Below are positions 24,500 to 31,610 of a stretch of 64,000 bases of DNA, one piece after another (position 1 is the stretch's first letter; each line of letters begins with the position of its first letter). Both the position numbers and the translations under genes were made by a program. Source of the stretch: Streptomyces tsukubensis (GTDB taxonomy: Bacteria; Actinomycetota; Actinomycetes; Streptomycetales; Streptomycetaceae). Under the pieces are notes generated by a model. The model did no database searches and was not told the DNA's origin. It saw only the letters and a list, made by a program, of their open reading frames with translations. The DNA is taken from positions 2,750,501-2,814,500 of the forward strand of contig NZ_CP020700.1 in assembly GCF_003932715.1 (NCBI RefSeq). Reading direction: 5' to 3'.

Positions 24500-25804
24500 T
24501 CAGCCCGCGGCCGAGAACGCGGCGTCCATCTTCTTGGCGGCGTCGTCCGCGGCCGTTGCGACGTTCTTCTTGCCGCTGACGATCTCCTGGAACATCGTGG
24601 GCAGGACCGTGGAGGCGTCGATCTGGCCCCAGGCCGAGGAGGCCGGGACGAACTTGGCCCCGGAGGAGAGCGTGTCGACGAACGGCTTGACGAAGGGCTC
24701 CTTGGCGGCGACCTCGTTGCGGACGTCCGTGTAGGTGGGCAGGAAGCCCATGGCGTCGAACAGCTTGCGCTGGACGTTCTTGTCCGCGAAGGACTTCATC
24801 AGGTCGACCGCGAGGGTGCGGTGGGAGCTGCTCTTGAGGACACCGATGTTGTTGCCGCCCGCGAAGGCGGGGGCGATCTCGCCGGACTTGACGCCGGGCA
24901 GCGGGACGACCGCGTACTTGCCCTTGACGGCGCCGGCCTCGACGGCCGCGTGGCTGAAGTCGCCGCCGATGGCCATGCCGGCGGTGCCGGAGGCGAAGGC
25001 GGTGACGGTGGCGTTGCCGCCCATCGTCGCGCACTTGGCGGCGGGACAGTTGTCGTCGCCGAAGAGGGACGTGTACGCCGTGATGCCCTTCTGGGCCTCG
25101 GCGCTGTTGATCGCGGCCTGGTACTTCCCGCCGCTCTCGGTGGCTATCTCACCGCCGTTGGACCAGATGAACGGCATCGCGCCGTAGAGGTAGGTGCCGC
25201 CGACCGCGAGACCGTACATCTGCGGCTTGGCCTTGCGGATCTGCTTGGCCGTGGCGATCAGCTCCGCCTGGCTGGCCGGCGGCTTGAGGCCCAGCTCCTT
25301 GAAGACGTCGGTGCGGTAGTACAGCGCGCGGACGCCGACGAAGAAGGGGGCGCCGTAGACCTTGCCGCCGACCGTGACGGACTGCTTGGCCGTCGGGTCG
25401 GTGTCCTTGGCGTCGGCCCACTCGCCGAACTCCTTGGTCACATCGGCGAGCCCGCCGTCCTTGACGTAACCGGCGGTGTCCGTGTTGCCGTACTCGATCA
25501 CGTCGGGCGCGCTCTTCGGGTCGTTGAAGGCGGCCTTGATGCGCTGCGCACGGGTCTCGACCGGGATGTACTCGACCTCGACCTTGGTGTCCTTGTGCTT
25601 CTTGGTGAAGCCGGCGATCGCCTCGTCCACGACCTTCTTCTTGGGGTCGTTGTTGACCTCCTGGAACAGCCAGACCCGCAGCGTGCCGGACTTCTCGTCC
25701 TTCGACGAGCTGTTGTCGGAGGTCTGGGGGGCGCAGGCGGTGGCGGTGAGGCCGGCGAGGACGAAAGCGGTGACCGGTACGGCGATGCGGGAGCGGAGCT
25801 TCAT
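24500..25804 (-). CDS. Sugar ABC transporter substrate-binding lipoprotein (GlcNAc/chitooligosaccharide type likely)
   Basis: 434 residues. The signal MKLRSRIAVPVTAFVLAGLT ends in a lipobox ATAC, so the mature protein is a membrane-anchored lipoprotein. The rest is a family-1 extracellular binding protein (TLRVWLFQEVNNDPKK, then APDVIEYGNTDTAGY and PFFVGVRALYYRTDVFKELGL). GAGG before the ATG supports the start. A GH20 hexosaminidase in the same operon and a DasR-type box upstream make N-acetylglucosamine oligomers the likely ligand (inference). It is the first gene of a four-gene operon. Confidence 0.88.
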   Translation of the reverse strand: MKLRSRIAVPVTAFVLAGLTATACAPQTSDNSSSKDEKSGTLRVWLFQEVNNDPKKKVVDEAIAGFTKKHKDTKVEVEYIPVETRAQRIKAAFNDPKSAPDVIEYGNTDTAGYVKDGGLADVTKEFGEWADAKDTDPTAKQSVTVGGKVYGAPFFVGVRALYYRTDVFKELGLKPPASQAELIATAKQIRKAKPQMYGLAVGGTYLYGAMPFIWSNGGEIATESGGKYQAAINSAEAQKGITAYTSLFGDDNCPAAKCATMGGNATVTAFASGTAGMAIGGDFSHAAVEAGAVKGKYAVVPLPGVKSGEIAPAFAGGNNIGVLKSSSHRTLAVDLMKSFADKNVQRKLFDAMGFLPTYTDVRNEVAAKEPFVKPFVDTLSSGAKFVPASSAWGQIDASTVLPTMFQEIVSGKKNVATAADDAAKKMDAAFSAAG

Positions 25805-25831
25805 TGGCGGTCCCTCGGAGAGAGTGCGAAG

Positions 25832-25854
25832 CGCGTTGCGACATATGCAACGCG
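25832..25854. promoter_or_regulatory. Inverted repeat CGCGTTGC-N7-GCAACGCG upstream of the sugar operon
   Basis: An 8-bp perfect inverted repeat at 25832-25839 and 25847-25854, with spacer GACATAT, sits 28 bases upstream of the lipoprotein start. The TTGC-N-GCAA form resembles operators of LacI-type sugar repressors, though no LacI gene is near. It could also be a stem in the leader RNA. Inference from symmetry only. Confidence 0.4.
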
Positions 25855-25907
25855 TGTTTCGTGCTGCACAACACCGGTGAACATAGAACGGCTCAAACGC
25901 ATCGACA

Positions 25908-25923
25908 AGTGGTCTCAACCACT
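25908..25923. promoter_or_regulatory. DasR-responsive-element-like 16-mer (dre)
   Basis: AGTGGTCTCAACCACT matches the DasR consensus ACTGGTCTAGACCACT at 13 of 16 positions, keeping the TGGTCT and ACCA(C)T cores. Centred about 110 bases upstream of the lipoprotein ATG, it would place the operon under the GlcNAc-6-phosphate-responsive repressor DasR. The consensus is established knowledge; the assignment here is inference. Confidence 0.6.
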
Positions 25924-25982
25924 CTGTGACCGGGCGAAGCATCCTGTGCAACGAGCGACAAAAAGCCCGGAAGACAGCAAAA

Positions 25983-26023
25983 ACGGCCCTGGGGGCACGC
26001 GACTCGCGTGCCCCCAGGGCCGT
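25983..26023 (-). terminator. Intrinsic terminator, 19-bp perfect hairpin
   Basis: A 19-bp perfect inverted repeat (25983-26001 with 26005-26023) has a 3-base loop. On the minus strand it is followed by TTTTT, so it is a classic factor-independent terminator for the DUF3039 gene and anything upstream, insulating the sugar operon promoter. Between it and 26256 I see only a short 9-mer tandem (CCGGACCGA, about 26181-26208). Confidence 0.9.
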
Positions 26024-26255
26024 GAAGAAGGATTACCGCTGCGGCGGAACCATGTCCGGGCGGGCCGAAATCACCCCGGCACCGCTCCGATCATGGCCGG
26101 ATTCCGACCATCCCGACCGGACCCTGCGCCCGTACCGACGGGACGGCTCCCGGCGCCGGACCGTACGCACCGTTCCTCGACCGGACCGACCGGACCGACC
26201 GGACCGATCGGCAAGCGGACGGGATCCACGAGAGACGGGATCCGCGGGGAAAGGC

Positions 26256-26537
26256 CTACTTCTTGTCCTTGCCGCCCTTGTCGCCGCCGGGCCCCATGGA
26301 GTCGTAGATCTCCTTGCAGAGGGGACAGACCGGGTACTTCTTGGGGTCGCGCCCCGGCACCCAGACCTTTCCGCACAGCGCCACCACGGGAGTGCCGTCG
26401 AGGGCACTCGCCATGATCTTGTCCTTCTGGACGTAGTGGGCGAAGCGCTCGTGATCACCGTCGCCGTGGGACAACTTCGGCGTCGGCTCTACGAGGGTTC
26501 CCGTCCCTGTCCCCTGCCCGGGCTCAAGAGTGCTCAT
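26256..26537 (-). CDS. DUF3039-family protein
   Basis: 93 residues from the ATG at 26537. The central HGDGDHERFAHYVQKDKIMAS and VVALCGKVW motifs plus CPLCKEIYDSM make a small metal-binding fold known as DUF3039, conserved in actinobacteria and, from memory, encoded next to the YqgE/murA block in Streptomyces. Three cysteines (ALCG and CPLC) and the nearby His suggest a zinc site. Function unknown. It is 98 bases downstream of the YqgE-like gene and ends at the strong terminator. Confidence 0.85.
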   Translation of the reverse strand: MSTLEPGQGTGTGTLVEPTPKLSHGDGDHERFAHYVQKDKIMASALDGTPVVALCGKVWVPGRDPKKYPVCPLCKEIYDSMGPGGDKGGKDKK

Positions 26538-26635
26538 GAACTCCAAGGGTACCCGGGTCCCGGGCAGGGGAAGCGCCATCCCCGAAGGCCCGTACAGCAC
26601 CCGGATCACGGTACGGCCGGACCCCGGCCGTACCG

Positions 26636-27196
26636 TCAGTTGAGGGAGGGATCGTCCGGATACGTCGCGAACATCGCCAGCTCGCTGCGCTGCCGTCGCA
26701 GCACCGCCCGCCACAGCTGCTCCGGCCGCGGCGACGACACATCGCCCGGTTCGGACTCCACCACGTACCAGGCGCCCTCCTCCAGCTCGGTCTCCAACTG
26801 GCCGGGGCCCCAGCCCGCGTACCCGGCGAAGATCCGCAGCGAGCCGAGCGCCGCGCCGACCAGCTCCGGCGGCGCCTCCAGATCGACCAGCCCGATCGCG
26901 CCGTACACCCGGCGCCAGCCGAGCGGCCCCTCCTCGCCGGGGATGACGGCGATCCCGAGCGCGGAGTCGAGGGAGACCGGACCGCCCTGGAACACCACCC
27001 CGGGCTCCCCGGCGAGGTCCTCCCACGGCCGGAGGATGTCGCCGACGCCGACGGGCGTGGGCCGGTTGAGGACCACGCCGAGGGAGCCCTCCTCGTCGTG
27101 GTCGAGCAGCAGGACGACCGCGCGGTCGAAGTTCGGGTCCGCGAGGGCGGGGGTGGCGACGAGCAGTCGCCCGGTGAGCGAGGACACCTCGGTCAT
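26636..27196 (-). CDS. YqgE/AlgH family protein
   Basis: 186 residues from ATG 27196. The family signature is complete: SLTGRLLVATPALADPNFDR, VVLLLDHDEEGSLGVVLNRPT, VFQGGPVSLDSALGIA, and FAGYAGWGPGQLETELEEGAW. The fold is known from structures but the function is undefined; AlgH was named in Pseudomonas alginate regulation. It is divergent from murA across about 195 bases. A longer reading from 27373 overlaps the murA leader and is not supported. Confidence 0.93.
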   Translation of the reverse strand: MTEVSSLTGRLLVATPALADPNFDRAVVLLLDHDEEGSLGVVLNRPTPVGVGDILRPWEDLAGEPGVVFQGGPVSLDSALGIAVIPGEEGPLGWRRVYGAIGLVDLEAPPELVGAALGSLRIFAGYAGWGPGQLETELEEGAWYVVESEPGDVSSPRPEQLWRAVLRRQRSELAMFATYPDDPSLN

Positions 27197-27390
27197 GCGG
27201 GCAATGATCCCGCATCGGTGCCCGCCGCGGGACCCGGCCCCGGCGGTGACGCTCCGCGAGAAGGCACTGACCGAGGGTGCTGTACCCGAATCATGACCTG
27301 TCCGGCCCTCCCCGCCCTGACCGCGCACGGGCACGGGCCCCTTACCCTTTTCTCTGGCCCCCTGCCCGACCACTCCGGAACGCGAGATTC

Positions 27391-28734
27391 ATGACCGGCA
27401 CAGACGATGTACTGCTTGTCCACGGCGGAACCCCGCTGGAGGGCGAGATCCGCGTCCGCGGCGCCAAGAACCTGGTGCCGAAGGCGATGGTCGCCGCTCT
27501 TCTCGGCAGTGAACCGAGCAGACTGCGCAATGTGCCCGACATCCGCGACGTGCGGGTGGTGCGGGGGCTGCTCCAGCTGCACGGGGTGACCGTCCGCCCC
27601 GGCGACGAGCCCGGTGAACTGATCCTCGACCCGACGCATGTGGAGTCGGCCAACGTCGCGGACATCGACGCCCACGCGGGTTCGTCCCGGATCCCGATCC
27701 TCTTCTGCGGACCGCTGCTGCACCGGCTGGGCCACGCCTTCATCCCCGGTCTCGGCGGCTGCGACATCGGCGGCCGGCCGATCGACTTCCACTTCGACGT
27801 GCTCCGCCAGTTCGGCGCGAAGATCGAGAAGCGGGACGACGGCCAGTATCTGGAGGCCCCGCAGCGGCTGCGCGGCTGCAAGATCCGGCTGCCGTACCCC
27901 TCGGTCGGCTCCACCGAGCAGGTGCTGCTGACCGCGGTACTCGCCGAGGGCGTCACCGAGCTGTCCAACGCGGCGGTCGAGCCCGAGATCGAAGACCTGA
28001 TCTGCGTTCTGCAGAAAATGGGCGCCATCATCTCGATGGACACCGACCGCACGATCCGGATCACCGGTGTGGACCGGCTCTCCGGCTACACCCACCGGGC
28101 GCTGTCGGACCGGCTGGAGGCCGCGTCCTGGGCGTCCGCGGCGCTGGCCACCGAGGGCAACATCTATGTCCGCGGCGCGCAGCAGCGGTCGATGATGACG
28201 TTCCTCAACACCTACCGCAAGGTGGGCGGCGCGTTCGAGATCGACGACGAGGGCATCCGGTTCTGGCATCCGGGCGGCTCCCTCAACGCGATCCACCTGG
28301 AGACGGACGTCCACCCCGGTTTCCAGACCGACTGGCAGCAGCCGCTGGTGGTGGCCCTCACCCAGGCGTCCGGGCTCTCCATCGTCCACGAGACGGTCTA
28401 CGAGTCCCGGCTGGGCTTCACCTCCGCGCTCAACCAGATGGGCGCCCATATCCAGCTGTACCGCGAGTGCCTCGGCGGCTCCGACTGCCGGTTCGGCCAG
28501 CGCAACTTCCTGCACTCGGCCGTCGTTTCCGGCCCCACCAAGCTCCAGGGCGCGGATCTGGTCATCCCGGACCTGCGGGGCGGCTTCTCGTACCTGATCG
28601 CCGCGCTGGCGGCCCAGGGCACGTCGCGGGTGCACGGTATCGACCTGATCAACCGGGGCTACGAGAACTTCATGGCCAAGCTGGGCGATCTGGGCGCGAA
28701 GGTGGAACTGCCCAAGGCGGGTTCGCTTCTGTAA
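27391..28734 (+). CDS. murA: UDP-N-acetylglucosamine 1-carboxyvinyltransferase
   Basis: 447 residues. It catalyses the first committed step of peptidoglycan synthesis, transferring enolpyruvate from PEP to UDP-GlcNAc in the cytoplasm. Seen in the sequence: the N-terminal RGAKNLVPKAMVAALL (substrate-binding K-N), the loop GLGGCDIGGRPIDFH with the nucleophilic/fosfomycin-target Cys near residue 124, and RGGFSYLIAALAAQGTSRVHG near the C-terminus. The ATG at 27391 gives the family-length N-terminus MTGTDDVLLVHGG. A strong terminator follows 19 bases after the stop, so it is probably monocistronic. Streptomyces usually has two MurA paralogues. Confidence 0.95.
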   Translation: MTGTDDVLLVHGGTPLEGEIRVRGAKNLVPKAMVAALLGSEPSRLRNVPDIRDVRVVRGLLQLHGVTVRPGDEPGELILDPTHVESANVADIDAHAGSSRIPILFCGPLLHRLGHAFIPGLGGCDIGGRPIDFHFDVLRQFGAKIEKRDDGQYLEAPQRLRGCKIRLPYPSVGSTEQVLLTAVLAEGVTELSNAAVEPEIEDLICVLQKMGAIISMDTDRTIRITGVDRLSGYTHRALSDRLEAASWASAALATEGNIYVRGAQQRSMMTFLNTYRKVGGAFEIDDEGIRFWHPGGSLNAIHLETDVHPGFQTDWQQPLVVALTQASGLSIVHETVYESRLGFTSALNQMGAHIQLYRECLGGSDCRFGQRNFLHSAVVSGPTKLQGADLVIPDLRGGFSYLIAALAAQGTSRVHGIDLINRGYENFMAKLGDLGAKVELPKAGSLL

Positions 28735-28752
28735 TCCCGTCGGACGGTCCGC

Positions 28753-28796
28753 GGCCGGGGCGCTCCTCCTGTGGGGGGGGCGTCCCGGCCCTTTTT
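28753..28796 (+). terminator. Intrinsic terminator of murA
   Basis: A 10-bp stem (28753-28762 with 28781-28790, one G-T pair) is followed directly by CTTTTT. It lies 19 bases after the murA stop. The stretch between it and the hup terminator (28797-28990) holds no gene that I can support. Confidence 0.88.
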
Positions 28797-28990
28797 GTAC
28801 GGGTGCCTCCCGGGCGTCTCCGTACGGCCGCGGGCGGCGCGCCGGACCGGTACGAGAGGGGCCGGTACGCGAGAGGCCGGTACACGAGGAGGCGGCCGGA
28901 CTGCTCCGTACGGGCGTACGGCCTGCGGCCACGGACGGCGAGGCAACGGGCACGGCCAACACGCATACCCGTCCGCGCGGGTACGCGAAA

Positions 28991-29019
28991 GGGCGGTCAC
29001 CAGGCCCTGGTGACCGCCC
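28991..29019 (-). terminator. Intrinsic terminator of hup
   Basis: An almost gapless inverted repeat, 28991-29004 with 29006-29019 (about 12 pairs around a CAGGCCCTG apex), precedes CCCTTTC on the minus strand, 33 bases after the hup stop. It closes the monocistronic hup transcript from the right as the murA terminator does from the left. Confidence 0.75.
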
Positions 29020-29051
29020 TCGACGCCGTTCGGGCCGTTCGGCCGGAAGGG

Positions 29052-29333
29052 TTACTTGCCCTTGGCGGCTTCCTTCAGCTTCGAGCCCGCCGAGACCTTC
29101 ACGCTGTAGCCCGCGGGGATCTGGATCGGGTCGCCCGTCTGCGGGTTGCGCGCGGTGCGAGCGGCACGGTGGGTGCGCTCGAAGGTCAGGAAGCCGGGGA
29201 TGGTGACCTTCTCGTCGCCCTTGGCGACGACCTCACCGACGGTCTCGGCGAGGGCGGCCAGCACGGCGTCGGCGTCCTTGCGGGTCACCTCGGCGCGGTC
29301 GGCCAGCGCGGCCACCAGCTCACTGCGGTTCAT
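29052..29333 (-). CDS. hupA: HU-family histone-like DNA-binding protein
   Basis: 93 residues. MNRSELVAALADRAEVTRKD opens the HU dimerisation helices; the beta-arm signature TARNPQTGDPIQIPAGYSVKV near residues 60-80 inserts into the minor groove. HU bends and compacts DNA non-specifically in the nucleoid. This is the short HU, without the Lys/Ala-rich tail of HupS, so it corresponds to the vegetative HupA (SCO2950-like, recalled). GGGAGT precedes the ATG. It is flanked by the terminator and, upstream, by a 343-base gap that must contain its strong promoter. Confidence 0.93.
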   Translation of the reverse strand: MNRSELVAALADRAEVTRKDADAVLAALAETVGEVVAKGDEKVTIPGFLTFERTHRAARTARNPQTGDPIQIPAGYSVKVSAGSKLKEAAKGK

Positions 29334-29676
29334 GTTCTTACTCCCGTGTTTCTTTTGCCTGTGAGGCGTGAGATCGAAGCCGATGCTGCCAGGGCCCTCT
29401 GACAGTCCACCGGTCAGGGGGTCCGTCAGCGGGCCCCGCCCTGTCCGGTGGAATCTCCCCAGGGACGCGGGTCCTCGGAGCAGCATCCTGCCTCCACCAA
29501 TGGCGGGAACGCCAATCCGGCACCCTCCTGGATCACACGAAAAGCGCCACCGGCCCGCCGTGGTGACGTTGCGTCGACACGGCGGGGACGCAACGCAGCC
29601 GCGCGGGCCCATGCTTCCGGCCACCCTAGATCGGGGGCAGGCGCGCCGCACCCCGCGACGCGCCGAAGACCCGAGG
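29334..29676. promoter_or_regulatory. hup upstream region
   Basis: 343 bases between the malic enzyme stop and the hup start. It carries the hup ribosome site (GGGAGT just before the ATG, on the minus strand) and its promoter, which I cannot place exactly. No tRNA, repeat or credible gene is visible. Confidence 0.4.
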
Positions 29677-31110
29677 TCAGACGGGGGTGGCAGCCGTCAC
29701 ATCGGCGGCCGCGGCCTTGGCCGCGGTCCGCACGGCACCGGCGACGGCACCCGCGACCTTGTCGTTGAAGACCGAAGGAATGATGTAGTTCGGGTTCAGC
29801 TCGTCCTCGGTGACGACGTCCGCGAGGGCGGCGGCGGCGGCGAGCATCATCTCGGTGTTGACGGTCCGGGACTGGGCGTCCAGCAGACCGCGGAAGACGC
29901 CCGGGAAGACCAGCACGTTGTTGATCTGGTTGGGGAAGTCGGAGCGGCCGGTGGCCACGACGGCGGCGGTACGGCGGGCGACCGCGGGGTCGACCTCCGG
30001 GTCCGGGTTCGCGAGCGCGAACACGATGGCGTCGTCGGCCATCGCGGAGACGTCCTCGGCGCCGAGCAGATTGGGCGCGGAGACGCCGATGAAGACGTCG
30101 GCGCCGACCACGGCCTCCTTGAGGGTGCCGGTGGCGCCCTCGGGGTTGGTGTTGTCGGCGATCCAGCGGAGGGCGGAGCCCGGCGCGGCGTCGACCAGAT
30201 CGTGGCGGCCCGCGTGGACCACGCCGTGGATGTCGGCGACGACGGCGTGCTTGACCCCGGCGGCGATCAGCAGCTTGAGGATGGCCGTACCGGCGGCGCC
30301 GGCCCCGGACATGACGACCCGTACGTCCGAGACGGCCTTGCCGACCACGCGCAGCGCGTTCGTCAGCGCGGCGAGGACCACGATGGCGGTGCCGTGCTGG
30401 TCGTCGTGGAAGACGGGGATGTCGAGGGCCTCGCGCAGCCGGGCTTCGATCTCGAAGCAGCGGGGGGCGGAGATGTCCTCCAGGTTGATCCCGGCGAATC
30501 CGGGCGCGATCGCCTTGACGATCGCCACGATCTCGTCGGTGTCCTGGGTGTCGAGGCAGAGCGGCCAGGCGTCGATCCCGGCGAACCGCTTGAAGAGGGC
30601 GGCCTTGCCCTCCATGACCGGCAGGGCGGCCTTGGGGCCGATATTGCCGAGGCCGAGCACGGCGGAGCCGTCGGTGACCACGGCGACCGAGTTCCGCTTG
30701 ATGGTGAGGCGGCGGGCGTCCTCGGGGTTCTCGGCGATGGCCATGCAGACCCGGGCGACGCCGGGCGTGTAGATCATCGAGAGGTCGTCGCGGTTGCGGA
30801 TCGGGTGCTTCGACTGCATTTCGATCTTGCCGCCGAGGTGCATCAGGAAGGTCCGGTCGGACACCTTCCCGAGGACGACGCCCTCGATGGACCGCAGGCC
30901 CTCGACGATTTCGTCGGCGTGGGCGGTGGAGGTGGCCGCGATCGTCACGTCGATCCGCAGCTTCTCGTGCCCGGAGGCGGTGACATCGAGGCCGGTGACG
31001 GATCCACCGGAGGATTCCACCGCCGTGGTGAGCTGGGAGACCGCGGTTCCGCTCGCGGGCACCTCCAGCCGGACCGTCATCGAGTACGAGACGCTTGGCG
31101 CCGTTGCCAT
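29677..31110 (-). CDS. NAD-dependent malic enzyme with N-terminal ACT-like domain
   Basis: 477 residues. It oxidatively decarboxylates malate to pyruvate, linking the TCA cycle and acetyl-CoA supply. Residues 1-85 (VSYSMTVRLEVPASGTAVSQ...) look like an ACT regulatory domain. The catalytic part has SMIYTPGVARVC, the malate-binding GKAALFKRFAGIDAWPLCLD, VFHDDQHGTAIVVLAAL and the nucleotide-binding VVMSGAGAAGTAIL. Length and layout fit the short bacterial malic enzymes; SCO2951, the NAD-type enzyme in S. coelicolor, is in the same context by memory. It stands between hup and the HelD-like gene. Confidence 0.92.
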   Translation of the reverse strand: MATAPSVSYSMTVRLEVPASGTAVSQLTTAVESSGGSVTGLDVTASGHEKLRIDVTIAATSTAHADEIVEGLRSIEGVVLGKVSDRTFLMHLGGKIEMQSKHPIRNRDDLSMIYTPGVARVCMAIAENPEDARRLTIKRNSVAVVTDGSAVLGLGNIGPKAALPVMEGKAALFKRFAGIDAWPLCLDTQDTDEIVAIVKAIAPGFAGINLEDISAPRCFEIEARLREALDIPVFHDDQHGTAIVVLAALTNALRVVGKAVSDVRVVMSGAGAAGTAILKLLIAAGVKHAVVADIHGVVHAGRHDLVDAAPGSALRWIADNTNPEGATGTLKEAVVGADVFIGVSAPNLLGAEDVSAMADDAIVFALANPDPEVDPAVARRTAAVVATGRSDFPNQINNVLVFPGVFRGLLDAQSRTVNTEMMLAAAAALADVVTEDELNPNYIIPSVFNDKVAGAVAGAVRTAAKAAAADVTAATPV

Positions 31111-31610
31111 GGCCGGATTCCTCTGCTTTCCCTAGCTCTGTCGCTCCACCGCCGAGGTCGCGTACGGGACGCTGGCCTCGGCGGCGCACTCCGATGGTCG
31201 CACCTACCTGCCAGTAGCAGGTAATAGTGGTCGTATTGTTTCTGGAAACACACTTCCGCCATACGGGATTCCCGAGGGGGTACGGGGGTCCCCGCCCGCT
31301 TTCCTGACCCGCTCCGGAGCCCGGGCGGGCTCGCGGCGGGCCCGGAAACGCGATCAGGCCCGCGCCCCGGAGGGACGCGGACCTGATCCGGTGAACTAGC
31401 AGCACCGACCCGCCATGCTCGCCTCGCGGCAAGTGGTCGCTCGAAGCGACGAAGGTTGGGCCCGGGGGCTTGGATCGAGCCGGTGCCAACCCCAAGGCTA
31501 ACAAACGGATCGCGGTTCGCAGCCGGGTCGCCCCGACCGATCCGCCGACCGGGGCAACCCCCGCATCCGATGCCCGTCTCCCGCGCGGGGTTCGCCCGGG
31601 ACGGCGGGCA
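31111..31610. other. Intergenic region between malic enzyme and helicase genes
   Basis: 500 bases. An AT-rich pocket (around 31205-31255, with CAGTAGCAGGTAATAGTGG and TATTGTTTC) just upstream of the malic enzyme start looks like its promoter. The stem-loop at 31352-31388 is listed separately. The remaining bases up to 31610 contain no frame with a ribosome site or family likeness. Confidence 0.45.
31352..31388 (-). terminator. Stem-loop downstream of the HelD-like gene
   Basis: A 13-bp inverted repeat with one mismatch, 31352-31364 against 31376-31388 (GATCAGGCCCGCG/CGCGGACCTGATC), has an 11-base loop. On the minus strand it is followed by GCGTTTCC, a weak T stretch. It lies about 220 bases after the helicase stop. 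Confidence 0.6.

Noticed and set aside
27193..28962. 589-codon minus-strand frame opposite murA
   Set aside because: murA has complete catalytic motifs and a fitting terminator; the opposite frame has no family character.
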